Origin: an uncultured Ligilactobacillus sp.
GTDB lineage: Bacteria > Bacillota > Bacilli > Lactobacillales > Lactobacillaceae
Length of the DNA: 57,496 nt
Assembly: GCA_934215475.1 (NCBI GenBank)
Contig: CAKPZY010000007.1
Location: forward strand, 1 to 57,496
Direction: 5' to 3'
The position numbers and the translations under genes are program-made. The notes under the pieces were generated by a model. The model made no database searches and was not told the DNA's origin. It saw only the letters and a list, made by a program, of their open reading frames with translations. Below, piece after piece: positions 46,557 to 55,901 of the stretch. How positions within the stretch are numbered: the stretch's first letter is position 1; each line of letters begins with the position of its first letter.

Positions 46557-46584
46557 TTGACTTTACAAACAATCGGCTTATCAT
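46557..46584 (+). promoter_or_regulatory. Promoter of the PhnD-like gene
   Basis: TTGACT (46557-46562), a 16-bp spacer and TATCAT (46579-46584), 60 bp upstream of the start codon. Confidence 0.55.
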
Positions 46585-46644
46585 TTAAAGGTAAAGTATA
46601 CTTTTATTATCAACTTTCACAATAAACAACGTAGGAGACAAAGT

Positions 46645-47580
46645 ATGAGATTACTTAAAAAGTCAGCACTGCTTTTAAGCAGTTTTTTGTTGGTAACCTG
46701 TTTGAGTGCTTGCGGTAAAGCCAACCACGAGCAAGGATCGGCAGGTTATGCCCCTAAGAAATTAACTGTTCAGTTCGTTCCTTCTCAAAATGCAACAACT
46801 ATCGAGTCAAAGGCCAAGCCTTTAGAGGGATTGCTCAAAAAAGAGTTAGGGATCCCTGTCAAAGTCAGTGTTTCAACGGACTATAATACTATCGTGGAAG
46901 CAATGGGTTCGAAAAAAATAGACGTCGGCTTCTTACCACCGGATGCCTATGTTTTAGCCCACCAGCATTACCACGCTAAAGCTTTATTACTAGCTCAACG
47001 CTATGACGTGGTCGGCAAAGACGATCATAATAGTAATAAACTAGTCGATTTTTACAGATCCCAAATTTTAGTACGCAAAGATAGCGGGATCAAAAACATT
47101 AAAGAACTCAGACATAAAAAGATCGCAGTTCAGGACACTACTTCAACTTCTGGTTGGATCTTCCCAGCCGTAGGAATGTACAAAAAAGGCGTTGACATCA
47201 ATAAATCCGGCATCCAAACCGTCCAAGTCAAGGGGCATGATCAGGGAGTTTTGTCGGTTTACAACAAAAATACAGACGCTGCTTTTGTCTGGCAAGGTGC
47301 TCGCAACTTAGTCAAAAATGATGCTCCTGATATCATGAATAAAGTAGTTCCGATATACACAAGTTCTAAGATACCTAATGACACGATCACAGTGCGTGGC
47401 GATATGAACTCCAAGTGGCAGAAAAAAATCTCCACAGCCTTTAAGAAAGTGGCTAAAAACAAACAAGGACACGCGATCCTTTCTGCGGTTTACGGCCATG
47501 AAGATTATTCTACAGCTAAAGACAGTGACTTTGACGTGATCAGAGAATACAACAAACTCGCTAAAAAACTCGATGAATAA
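46645..47580 (+). CDS. Phosphate/phosphite/phosphonate-type ABC substrate-binding lipoprotein (PhnD-like), orphan
   Basis: A periplasmic-binding-fold lipoprotein of 311 residues. The lipobox LSAC gives lipidated Cys C23. The PhnD pattern follows: LTVQFVPSQNATTIESKAKP, then KIDVGFLPPDAYVLA, then QDTTSTSGWIFPAVGMY, which shapes the oxyanion pocket. The ligand could be phosphonate, phosphite or another oxyanion. No PhnC ATPase or PhnE permease is adjacent: the next gene is proA on the opposite strand. It therefore either works with a transporter encoded elsewhere or is a remnant. GTAGGAG precedes the ATG. Confidence 0.9.
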   Translation: MRLLKKSALLLSSFLLVTCLSACGKANHEQGSAGYAPKKLTVQFVPSQNATTIESKAKPLEGLLKKELGIPVKVSVSTDYNTIVEAMGSKKIDVGFLPPDAYVLAHQHYHAKALLLAQRYDVVGKDDHNSNKLVDFYRSQILVRKDSGIKNIKELRHKKIAVQDTTSTSGWIFPAVGMYKKGVDINKSGIQTVQVKGHDQGVLSVYNKNTDAAFVWQGARNLVKNDAPDIMNKVVPIYTSSKIPNDTITVRGDMNSKWQKKISTAFKKVAKNKQGHAILSAVYGHEDYSTAKDSDFDVIREYNKLAKKLDE

Positions 47581-47850
47581 CAAATCCCCTCAATAAAGCT
47601 GATATTTCCATTCATAATATGCTTCTGAAGAACTCTGCCATTTGTGCAGGTTCTTTTTTCTGTCCTTTTGATGACCGATTTTGCTAGTAGCATTCACCTT
47701 TTTAGCTGTTTATTCAAATAACATAAAATCTGCGCTTTTTTCAACAATAAATCTGAGCAACGCCACTGCCGATCTGAACATGCAACTTCACTGCTAATAT
47801 ACTGCTCTTGGCTGAATAATCACAAATAAAAGTTCTAAGCGCACATAAAA
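47581..47850. other. Non-coding region between PhnD-like gene and proA terminator
   Basis: About 270 bp with no supported gene. No clear terminator for the PhnD-like gene is visible. Confidence 0.35.
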
Positions 47851-47882
47851 AACACGCAAGCTGGTCTTCCAACTTTCGTGTT
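47845..47882 (-). terminator. proBA terminator
   Basis: Stem AACACGaAAGtTGG/CCAgCTTgCGTGTT with a 4-nt loop and a TTTTTATG tail on the minus strand, 27 bp past proA. Confidence 0.85.
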
Positions 47883-47908
47883 ATGTTAGTGGATAAGATA
47901 TTAGTATT

Positions 47909-49156
47909 TTATTTTCTAACTTGGCCGTCTCCCAAGATAACATATTTGGTCGTCGTCAATGCCTTGAGTCCCATTGGTCCTCTGGCATGCAGCTTTTGCG
48001 TCGAAATGCCGATCTCTGCCCCAAAACCAAATTCAAATCCATCTGTGAAACGTGTCGAAGCGTTCACGTAAACACAAGCAGCATCAACACGAGCGGTGAA
48101 TTCTCGACTGTGCTTGTAATCATCAGTAATGATGGCTTCCGAATGTTTTGTATTGTGCCGGTTGATGTGTGTAATAGCCTCATCTAAGGAATCGACAATT
48201 TTGATGGCAATAATATAGTCATTGTATTCAATATCCCAGTCCGCTTTCGAAGCCGGGACTGCCTGATCACCCAAGATCTGGCAAGTTTCCTGGTCACCGC
48301 GGATCTCAACGTTATATTTATGCAAATCAACAGCCACACGGGGTAAAAACTCTCGCGCAATTTCTCGGTTGACTAATAGCTTTTCTGCCGCATTGCAGAC
48401 CGAAGGGCGTTGTGTCTTGGCATTGACCACAATATTTTGCGCCATTTGCAAATCAGCAGTTTCGTCGACATAAATATGACAATTTCCTGCTCCTGTTTCA
48501 ATCACCGGGACCGTGGCTTTCTGCACGACTGTTTGGATCAAGCGCGCTGAGCCACGTGGTATCAAAACGTCCAAATAGTCATTTAAACGCATAAACTTTT
48601 GCGCCACCTCATGTGAAGTTTCCTGAATGAGCTGCACTGCATCTGCTGGTAAAGACTGTGCGTCTAACACAGTTCTAATGATCTGAGTCAATTTAATATT
48701 AGTTTGTAAAGCTCCTTTACCGCCCCGCAAGATCACAGCATTCCCTGACTTGAAACATAAAGCGGCTGAGTCGACAGTGACATTCGGACGAGCTTCAAAG
48801 ATCATTCCTATGACCCCTAATGGGACGCGTTGTTGACTGATCTGTAAACCAGCGTGGGTCGTCCAACCTTTTTCAATATTTCCGACAGGATCAGGCAAGG
48901 AAGCAACCTGTCTGACCCCTTCAGCCATCGCAAAAATACGCTGCTTATCTAAGGTTAAACGATCTAAGAACTTCGAATCTAGACCCGTGGCGTTCTTCAC
49001 GTCATCCTCGTTCACGGCTATTATTTCAGAATAATCTGATTCTAGAGCATCTGCAAGGTGCCTGAGGACCTGGTTCTTTTTAAGCGTTGGCAACTGTCCT
49101 ACAACACGTGCTGCTTGACTCGCCCTTTTGCCCATTTCTTTCAATGATAATTTCAT
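47909..49156 (-). CDS. proA: Gamma-glutamyl phosphate reductase
   Basis: NADPH-dependent second step of proline synthesis. At 415 residues it is full length, with the catalytic Cys in TQRPSVCNAAE and the family motif FEARPNVTVDSAALC. It is 14 bp downstream of proB and co-transcribed with it. The ribosome binding site (GAGGTAG) lies in the short gap. Confidence 0.96.
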   Translation of the reverse strand: MKLSLKEMGKRASQAARVVGQLPTLKKNQVLRHLADALESDYSEIIAVNEDDVKNATGLDSKFLDRLTLDKQRIFAMAEGVRQVASLPDPVGNIEKGWTTHAGLQISQQRVPLGVIGMIFEARPNVTVDSAALCFKSGNAVILRGGKGALQTNIKLTQIIRTVLDAQSLPADAVQLIQETSHEVAQKFMRLNDYLDVLIPRGSARLIQTVVQKATVPVIETGAGNCHIYVDETADLQMAQNIVVNAKTQRPSVCNAAEKLLVNREIAREFLPRVAVDLHKYNVEIRGDQETCQILGDQAVPASKADWDIEYNDYIIAIKIVDSLDEAITHINRHNTKHSEAIITDDYKHSREFTARVDAACVYVNASTRFTDGFEFGFGAEIGISTQKLHARGPMGLKALTTTKYVILGDGQVRK

Positions 49157-49170
49157 TTCAAACTACCTCT

Positions 49171-49974
49171 TTATTTTTCAAACAGCGTCCCAATCGCTTC
49201 ATTATTCATAATTTTAAAAATAATTGAAGGATTCGCTCCATTAGCCAAAACCATCTTCTTGCCGTGGGCTAAGATATTTTGTGCCGCTAATAACTTCGTG
49301 ACCATTCCGCCAGTTCCTAACTCTGTTCCTGCTCCGCCGGCACGTTTCAGTGAATCTTCAGTGACTTCGTGCAAGGCACCGATCAGCTGAGCGTCTGCAA
49401 ATTTATGGGGATTCCTGGTAAAAAACCCATCGATATCAGACAGCATGATCAAAAGGTCAGCGTTTGAACGAGTCGCAACAATGGCGGACAGCTGATCGTT
49501 ATCTCCGAATTTCGTATGATGGTCCAATTCATCAACCGCCACCGTATCATTTTCATTGACGATCGGGATGACACCCCATTTTAATAGCTGCTCCATTGTA
49601 TTATGCACGTAATCCCGACTCTTAGGAAAATCCAGGACATCGTGTGTCAGCAATACCTGACTGATCTTTTGCCCATAAACGGAAAAACGCTGCTGGTACA
49701 CCGTCATCAATTCACTTTGACCGATAGATGCCAAGGCTTGTTGTTCTGGAATTCTTGCAGGGCGTTTACTCAAGCCAAGTTGTCCCATTCCGACGCCGAT
49801 CGCCCCTGATGAAACTAAAATAACCTGCTTGCCTTCGTTGACCAGGCCCGTTAACGTATAACTAAGCTGATCAATGGCCTGCAAGTTGACTTTTCCATTG
49901 GCGTATATTAAAGAACTTGTCCCAATTTTTACAACAAGCCGCGAAACATTTTCCATGTGACGAGCTGACTTCAT
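49171..49974 (-). CDS. proB: Glutamate 5-kinase
   Basis: First enzyme of proline synthesis and the usual point of feedback inhibition. The amino-acid-kinase core is complete (VVKIGTSSL, SSGAIGVGMG, NENDTVAVDEL, FGDNDQLSAIVA, LSDIDGFF, GTGGMVTKL). At 267 residues it lacks the C-terminal PUA domain of the E. coli enzyme, as in many Firmicutes. GGAGG precedes the ATG. It is the first gene of proBA. Confidence 0.95.
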   Translation of the reverse strand: MKSARHMENVSRLVVKIGTSSLIYANGKVNLQAIDQLSYTLTGLVNEGKQVILVSSGAIGVGMGQLGLSKRPARIPEQQALASIGQSELMTVYQQRFSVYGQKISQVLLTHDVLDFPKSRDYVHNTMEQLLKWGVIPIVNENDTVAVDELDHHTKFGDNDQLSAIVATRSNADLLIMLSDIDGFFTRNPHKFADAQLIGALHEVTEDSLKRAGGAGTELGTGGMVTKLLAAQNILAHGKKMVLANGANPSIIFKIMNNEAIGTLFEK

Positions 49975-50184
49975 CTACACTTCCTCCATTATTTTAATGT
50001 AACACCATCATTTTACAACAAGTTACCTCTTATTACAGAGGTAATTTAAAAATGAGTTTCATTCAGACAATTAGTTGTTTTCGTTCAGTAGCAAATATTG
50101 ATCCTTGAAACTGTCTTTATTTTGTGGCAAAAAACTTTAGAACAAATAAGAGGCGTCAGAGAGCGCCATTTGGAGGAATTTAAC

Positions 50185-51438
50185 ATGGAAGATATTCACC
50201 AAAATGTCACTACAAAGCCGCAAGATGGGTTTCCCCGTCAGCAAAAATGGGTTACAGCTTCAACTGCTGCCGGGTTTACTTTGGAAAACATGGACATCAT
50301 GTTCTTGTCTTTTTCACTAGCATCGATCATTGCTCAACTCCACATTTCCAGCGGCCAAGCTGGTTTGATCGGATCACTGACTAACATTGGAATGTTAGTT
50401 AGAGGGGCAATATTTGGCATTCTTGGTGACCGGTATGGTCGTGTCATAATTTTTTCATACACGATCTTTATTTTTGCTTTGGCTACCGCTGCAATGTATT
50501 TTGCTCGCTCACTGCCAATGATTTATCTGATGCGCTTCCTGGCTGGAATTGGTGCCGGGGGAGAGTACGGAGTCGGTATCGCACTATTAGCTGAAAATTT
50601 CAGGGCGGATCAAATCGGTAGAATGTCCTCTGTTGCGGCGATTGGCGGTCAAGTAGGAGCTATCTTTGCCGCTTTGATGGCAGCAGTGATCATCCCGCAT
50701 TTTGGTTGGAATGCACTATTCTTATTAGGGGTCATTCCTGTGATCTTAACATACTTTATCCGACGCCATGTCCACGAAACACCGGACTTCTTAGCTGTAA
50801 AAAAACAGGAAGATTCATCTGACCAAAAGCCTTCTTTTAAACAATTATTCGATACCCGCCACAAAGCCTTGCAAACCTTGGGACTAACTGTAATGACGAT
50901 CGTTCAAATTGCCGGGTACTTCGGTTTGATGAATTGGCTGCCGGTTATCGTTCAAAAACAACAAGGCCTCTCAGTTTCTGGGTCCTCATTATGGATGGTT
51001 TCGACTATTCTCGGGATGAGTATTGGAATGGTTGCTTTTGGTCACCTGCTCGATAAATTCGGTCCTCGTCTTTCTTTTGCTATTTTTCTGCTCGGATCAG
51101 CCAGTGTGATGTTTGCAATCTTATTTGCCAAGACCAACGCAGTACTATTATTGATTGGCGCCATCATTGGATTCTTTTCCAACGGTATGTTTGGCGGATA
51201 CGGCGCCGTGATCAGCCGACTTTACCCCACCGAGATCCGCTCAACGGCTAATAATGTGATCATGAATGTCGGTCGTGCCATCGGAGGCTTTTCTTCAGTG
51301 GCCATAGGTCTGCTAATGGATCACTTTAATTTATCAGTAACTATGGGATTCCTATCCGCCCTGTATATTATTAGTTTCATTGTAATGATGTCATTGCCTG
51401 GTTTACGGACCTTGGCACCTCATAAAGCACGTAGTTAA
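50185..51438 (+). CDS. MFS transporter (metabolite:H+ symporter type)
   Basis: A 12-helix major facilitator protein of 417 residues. The loop 2-3 motif GDRYGR is present, and RFLAGIGAGGEYGVGIALLAE in helix 4 places it with the aromatic acid/sugar acid symporters. The second half repeats it as GHLLDKFGPR and LYPTEIRSTANNVIMNVGR. The substrate cannot be assigned. The ATG at 50185 follows GGAGG by 8 bp; the open frame starts 29 codons earlier without a ribosome binding site. Confidence 0.88.
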   Translation: MEDIHQNVTTKPQDGFPRQQKWVTASTAAGFTLENMDIMFLSFSLASIIAQLHISSGQAGLIGSLTNIGMLVRGAIFGILGDRYGRVIIFSYTIFIFALATAAMYFARSLPMIYLMRFLAGIGAGGEYGVGIALLAENFRADQIGRMSSVAAIGGQVGAIFAALMAAVIIPHFGWNALFLLGVIPVILTYFIRRHVHETPDFLAVKKQEDSSDQKPSFKQLFDTRHKALQTLGLTVMTIVQIAGYFGLMNWLPVIVQKQQGLSVSGSSLWMVSTILGMSIGMVAFGHLLDKFGPRLSFAIFLLGSASVMFAILFAKTNAVLLLIGAIIGFFSNGMFGGYGAVISRLYPTEIRSTANNVIMNVGRAIGGFSSVAIGLLMDHFNLSVTMGFLSALYIISFIVMMSLPGLRTLAPHKARS

Positions 51439-51481
51439 TTATTTGAAATGTTTATCTTTACTTAAAAATTTTTGTCAATAG

Positions 51482-51534
51482 AAAAGTGTGCGCCCTAACT
51501 AAGTTTTCGAACTTCAGTTAGGGCGCACACTTTT
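51482..51534. terminator. Strong bidirectional terminator between MFS and phosphatase genes
   Basis: A perfect 19-bp stem (AAAAGTGTGCGCCCTAACT and its complement) topped by AAGTT-TTCG-AACTT, i.e. a stable TTCG tetraloop. It serves the two converging genes. Confidence 0.9.
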
Positions 51535-51538
51535 CTAA

Positions 51539-52195
51539 TTATTGATTATAACTGACCACTTTCACCTTACCATCTGTTAGGTTGATTTTTGTCAAGCTGC
51601 CATTAGCAGGACGTGCACTAAGATCGTATCTGCCGCCAGCGTATCGATCCATCAAGCTTAATAAAGTATTTCCATGCGAGATCACCAGTACATTATCTCC
51701 ATCAGTCAGCGATTCGTCGTTTGCGATCAACGCAAAACCTTGGTCTACTCTGTCCCAGTACTCTTGGTGGTTTTCAGCCATCCGGAAAGGGTCTGCTTGC
51801 TTCAAAAAGTCCTTAGCAGTATCAAATGAATATTTAGCCGTGATCTCACCAAGATTTTTTAAACCATGGGGAGCAGCTGCCAGGTACCATGCCCGATTTA
51901 AATCTGTTCCTTCATAGTAGCCGTAAAATTCCTCCCGAAAATACGGAACGGCTTTAGGTTTCGAAATTTTTGAGATTTGATTGGCGGCTAAAATAATTTT
52001 AGCCGTAGTTATGGCTCGGCCGGTATCGGAACAAAAGGCACCAGCAAATGGTACCTTTGCCAGCCGCTGTCCTATTTGTTCAGCTCCAGTTATCCCCTTT
52101 TTGGTCAGTGGTGAGTTACTCCAGCCTTGCATTTTGTTAAAAATATTATAGTACGTCTGACCATGACGAACTAAATACAAATTTAAAGTTGTCAT
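51539..52195 (-). CDS. Histidine phosphatase superfamily protein (phosphoglycerate mutase-like)
   Basis: A 218-residue branch-1 histidine phosphatase. The phospho-His motif is LVRHGQT (H11), the proton donor Glu is in FREEFYGYYEG and the second His is in VISHGN. It has the short loops of the phosphatase subgroup rather than true glycolytic dPGM. The substrate is unknown. No operon partner is evident. Confidence 0.9.
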   Translation of the reverse strand: MTTLNLYLVRHGQTYYNIFNKMQGWSNSPLTKKGITGAEQIGQRLAKVPFAGAFCSDTGRAITTAKIILAANQISKISKPKAVPYFREEFYGYYEGTDLNRAWYLAAAPHGLKNLGEITAKYSFDTAKDFLKQADPFRMAENHQEYWDRVDQGFALIANDESLTDGDNVLVISHGNTLLSLMDRYAGGRYDLSARPANGSLTKINLTDGKVKVVSYNQ

Positions 52196-52259
52196 CTTAT
52201 CCCGTCCCTTTAACTGCTAGTCTTATAACCGTGCTGTTTGAGCAAACTCTTTGACATCG

Positions 52260-52412
52260 TTAACGTGTATTAAACTGAAACAGGGCATAAACCAAAAATA
52301 GAACTTGTAGGATGACCATTGCCCAAGAAATATTATGTGTGATAACTTCATAGACAACTCCTAACAGTACCAACCCAACACAGACAAATGCGATCCACAA
52401 ATTCCTTTTCAT
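52260..52412 (-). CDS. Small membrane protein, 50 aa
   Basis: An ATG at 52412 with GGGGTGG 8 bp upstream opens a 50-codon frame. The product has two hydrophobic helices (about 5-22 and 30-46) linked by YEVITHNIS, with positive charge at both ends (MKRN, NTR). I do not recognise the family. The good ribosome binding site and clear amphipathic pattern support a real small gene. Confidence 0.6.
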   Translation of the reverse strand: MKRNLWIAFVCVGLVLLGVVYEVITHNISWAMVILQVLFLVYALFQFNTR

Positions 52413-52504
52413 ATAGAAAACCACCCCTTCACACTTTAAACAAGAATCCGGCTTGTCAACTTAATTATATAATGCTTGTCATCCAGGTCAATTTTGAGTG
52501 ATCG

Positions 52505-53296
52505 TCACCCTCCTGAACCGGTCTGCAAATTATTTAACAGGACCCGACCGACTTCACGCTGCATTTGCAAAGCGGACTGGTGTTGGGTAGTTCCAGCAAA
52601 TTTTGTCAATATCAAGCAGTCAAACCAATCTTTTCCCAACTGCAGGCGGGCACAGTCGTGCTCAACATCCGTAAGATCACCAGTCTTATTATATGTGTTC
52701 CCCGTAAATCCGACGTCTCCTGCGTAATAGACAAGTTTCCCACGCTCAGTTTGTTCATGTAGGGCAGTTTTCACAAGGCGGTCGAATTCATCATTTTGAA
52801 CAAAAAAACTTTGCCAGACAGGCAGCAATGCCTCAGCAGTTATCAAATTATCCTTGCCATCCACCACCGGATGAATAAAATAACGCTGCAGTTTAACCCC
52901 GGGGTAGGAGGCCTGTAACCAGTCACTAACATTTCTTGATCCAAAATGATCTAATAACACGTTGGCCGCTGTGTTGTCCGAACAAGAAAGCATCAGATCA
53001 ACCATGTCGCGTAACTTCCAAGAATCTTGGGCCAAATGGTGCATCACACCGGCACCGGCAACACGCTCTTTTGATGTAACAAGCAATTTCTGGTCTACTA
53101 ACGAGTGATCAACTTGCCACCTGCTTTTAACATAAGCGGCAATTCCCAACTTAAGTAAACTAGCGCCAGGAAACTCCTGTTGTTCCTTCAAAGCATAAGT
53201 TTTCCCGGCCTGATCTTGAATCATGACCGCAACTTGAAAATTTCGTTGCAAAAGTTTAGTCAACTGTATAGCTAATTTCCCATCTAATCCTGCCAA
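52505..53296 (-). CDS. Penicillin-recognising serine hydrolase (class A beta-lactamase fold)
   Basis: A 263-residue protein of the class A beta-lactamase superfamily. The three core motifs are present: SxxK at S46-K49 (ASLLKL), SDN at 106-108 (SCSDNTAAN) and KTG at 204-206 (NKTGDLTDVEHD). It has no signal peptide or lipobox. Between SDN and KTG I find no E-x-x-L-N omega-loop motif, so the deacylating Glu of true beta-lactamases seems to be missing. It may be a peptidase or esterase rather than a resistance enzyme. Confidence 0.85.
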   Translation of the reverse strand: MAGLDGKLAIQLTKLLQRNFQVAVMIQDQAGKTYALKEQQEFPGASLLKLGIAAYVKSRWQVDHSLVDQKLLVTSKERVAGAGVMHHLAQDSWKLRDMVDLMLSCSDNTAANVLLDHFGSRNVSDWLQASYPGVKLQRYFIHPVVDGKDNLITAEALLPVWQSFFVQNDEFDRLVKTALHEQTERGKLVYYAGDVGFTGNTYNKTGDLTDVEHDCARLQLGKDWFDCLILTKFAGTTQHQSALQMQREVGRVLLNNLQTGSGG

Positions 53297-53369
53297 GTTT
53301 TTCCTCCAATTTTAATAAATCCTATAAAGTGCTGCGCCCGAAAATTAATATTCTTGACTGTCCACTTAT

Positions 53370-55901
53370 TCATTTTTCCTTAGCTAACGTTGTTCTCAAA
53401 TATTTGCCCGTGATGCTTGCTTGGTTGTTGCACAGATCTTTAACACTGCCAGCTACAAGTACTTTTCCACCTTCATTACCGCCTTTTGGTCCAAGGTCAA
53501 GACAATAATCGGCGTTAGCAATGATCTGTATATTATGTTCGATCACAATGATCGTAGCACCCTGCTTGAGTAATCGCTCAAAAACTTCAAGTAAAACTGC
53601 CACGTCTTTAGGGTGCAGCCCAACAGTCGGTTCGTCAAAAACAAACAGAGTTCCATTTTGTTCATGGCCCATTTGTGCGGTTAATTTCAGTCTTTGAGCT
53701 TCTCCTCCAGAAAGTGCAGGAGTACCTTCACCCAACACCAAATAACCAAGTCCAATTTCATTCATAATTTTTAAAGTAGCTGCGATCCCCGCATGATCGG
53801 CAAAAACAGGTAAAGCATCTTTGATACTCAATCCCAATACATCAGCGATCGTATATCTATGCCACTTAATTTTCAGAGTTTCCTCATTATATCTGCGTCC
53901 TTCACAAGTAGGACAAGTTTCTTCCATATCCGGCAAATACTGAATATCCAAGTTGATCGTTCCTGTCCCATTGCAAGTCGGGCAGGCCCCGCTTTTAACG
54001 TTATAAGAAAAACGACTAGCCGTGTAATGATGTTTTTTAGCATCCGCGGTGTGTGCAAATAAAGTCCGGATCTGATCAAAGACGCCAGAATAAGTAGCCA
54101 CGGTAGAACGGACATTCTTTCCCACCGGGGTCGAATCGATCACCTTGACAGACTTGATCTGCTCATTTTGTAAATGATCCACCTGGCTTGGCAGCGGCCG
54201 CCCATTCTGCGAAGCATTGATGGCAGGCAGCAAGGAATCCAAAACCAAACTCGTTTTGCCAGCGCCAGAAAAACCAGAAACTACCGAAAGGCGCTGCAAT
54301 GGAAAAGCAACTGAAACGTTGTGCAAATTAAATTTATCTTTAACATGGAGCCCTAGCCTGCCTTTAGCAAAAATATCTGCTGAAGAAACAGGCTTACGGA
54401 CTACTAATTTTTTATCATGAGTAAGATAGCCTGCGATCAGTGAATTTGGGTCTTGTTTGATGGCAGAAACCGAACCTTGTGCGATGATCTTGCCGCCTGC
54501 TTGACCCGCACCAGGACCTGTTTCAATAATATAGTCGCTGGCAGCTATGATCGTGGGGTCATGTTCAACAACAACGACAGAATTGCCCATTCTCACGAGG
54601 CGTTGCATAACATCTATCAGACCCGCGACGTTTGCCGGGTGCAGGCCGATCGACGGCTCATCTAAGACATATAACACACCGGTCGTTTGGCTATGCAGTG
54701 TTTTGACCAGTTGGATCCTTTGCAATTCCCCTGTGGAAAGAGATGCGCCGACACGATCGAGAGAAAGATAATTTAGGCCGAGTTCTAACAGAGGAGTTAA
54801 CGACTGAGTCAGCTCCTTTTCTATTTGTGTTGCCATCCGGCGCATATTTTCTGGCAGATGCCCGACGATCTTACTGGTAAATTGCTGCAGTTGCGAGAGA
54901 GTCAAAGCACTAACTTCGGCAATGTTTCTCCCGTCTAACAAACTCGTTAATAATTTAGGTGCCAGTCTTGTTCCGTGGCAGGTAGGACAAACAGCAAAAT
55001 TATAGAAACGGTTCAAACGGGCCTGGGTTCGTTCATTAGTAGTGTTTTTCGCGGTATCTTCAACTGCGTTATAAGCATTTTCGTACAGTGCGTGGTCCAT
55101 ATTGAATACGCGTCCGGTCGATGACGGGATCGAGATCTTATATTGCTTTTTTTCACCGTGCAAAACTAAGCCTTTCTCATGAGCGGTCAAGTCCTGGTAA
55201 GGAACGTCGATGCGGACCCCCATTTGTTCGATCACGTATGGCATGAAGTTTCTGCCCGGCAAATGCCAGGAAGCAACAGCGCCGTCTTGTAAGGACTTGG
55301 CAGGATCACTGATCAATGTCTGCGGATCAACTTGTCGGATGTGCCCGCTCCCGCCGCATGATGGACAAGCCCCAGTGGAATTGAAGGCGAAATCTTCGGC
55401 CGCGGGAACAGCAAACTTTACCCCGCAGACTGGACAGGTGATCTTCCCCATTTCATCGCCGGCAACAGCCATTTTTCGTGCCACTTCGATCGTCGACGGA
55501 ACTTGATGGCCATTTGGACAGCGGTGTGAGGCTAAGCGAGAAAACATCAAGCGGATCACATTTAGCATTTCTGTCATCGTGCCAACAGTCGACCTGCGTC
55601 CAGGAACGACCGGACGCTGACGTAAGGCCACGGCTGCCGGTAAATATTTGATAGCGGTAACCTGCGCCGGGCTAGCCTGGGTCACACGCCTCCGGGTATA
55701 AGTCGAAAGGGCACTCAAATAACGCCGGGATCCTTCAGCGTATAACACACCTAAAGCTAATGATGATTTGCCGGACCCCGACAACCCGGAAATCGCAACA
55801 ACTTTATGCAAAGGGATCTCGACGTTGATATGCCGCAGGTTGTGCACGTACGCATCCTTAACTTCGATCCACATTGGAATTTTAGTTTGCTCCTCTTTCA
55901 A
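53370..55901 (-). CDS. UvrA paralogue (class II, UvrA2-like) lacking the UvrB-binding region
   Basis: A double-ABC protein of 843 residues related to the excinuclease subunit UvrA. Walker A motifs are GLSGSGKSS and GFSGAGKTS, signatures are LSTGELQRI and LSGGEAQRL, and both are followed by DEP-[ST]-[IV]-GLHP. Zinc-binding CPxC pairs are retained (CPVC/CPSC, CPTC/CPTC). The segment between VPGRRSTVGTMTE and the first zinc module is short, so the UvrB-interaction and insertion domains of canonical UvrA (about 940 aa) are absent. Such UvrA2/DrrC-like proteins are linked to DNA-binding drug tolerance. The start is TTG at 55901, with AAAGGA 8 bp upstream. Confidence 0.9.
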   Translation of the reverse strand: MKEEQTKIPMWIEVKDAYVHNLRHINVEIPLHKVVAISGLSGSGKSSLALGVLYAEGSRRYLSALSTYTRRRVTQASPAQVTAIKYLPAAVALRQRPVVPGRRSTVGTMTEMLNVIRLMFSRLASHRCPNGHQVPSTIEVARKMAVAGDEMGKITCPVCGVKFAVPAAEDFAFNSTGACPSCGGSGHIRQVDPQTLISDPAKSLQDGAVASWHLPGRNFMPYVIEQMGVRIDVPYQDLTAHEKGLVLHGEKKQYKISIPSSTGRVFNMDHALYENAYNAVEDTAKNTTNERTQARLNRFYNFAVCPTCHGTRLAPKLLTSLLDGRNIAEVSALTLSQLQQFTSKIVGHLPENMRRMATQIEKELTQSLTPLLELGLNYLSLDRVGASLSTGELQRIQLVKTLHSQTTGVLYVLDEPSIGLHPANVAGLIDVMQRLVRMGNSVVVVEHDPTIIAASDYIIETGPGAGQAGGKIIAQGSVSAIKQDPNSLIAGYLTHDKKLVVRKPVSSADIFAKGRLGLHVKDKFNLHNVSVAFPLQRLSVVSGFSGAGKTSLVLDSLLPAINASQNGRPLPSQVDHLQNEQIKSVKVIDSTPVGKNVRSTVATYSGVFDQIRTLFAHTADAKKHHYTASRFSYNVKSGACPTCNGTGTINLDIQYLPDMEETCPTCEGRRYNEETLKIKWHRYTIADVLGLSIKDALPVFADHAGIAATLKIMNEIGLGYLVLGEGTPALSGGEAQRLKLTAQMGHEQNGTLFVFDEPTVGLHPKDVAVLLEVFERLLKQGATIIVIEHNIQIIANADYCLDLGPKGGNEGGKVLVAGSVKDLCNNQASITGKYLRTTLAKEK

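Noticed and set aside
47581..47850. Missing phnC/phnE genes or their remnants
   Set aside because: I looked for ATPase or permease motifs in all frames of the gap after the PhnD-like gene and saw none.
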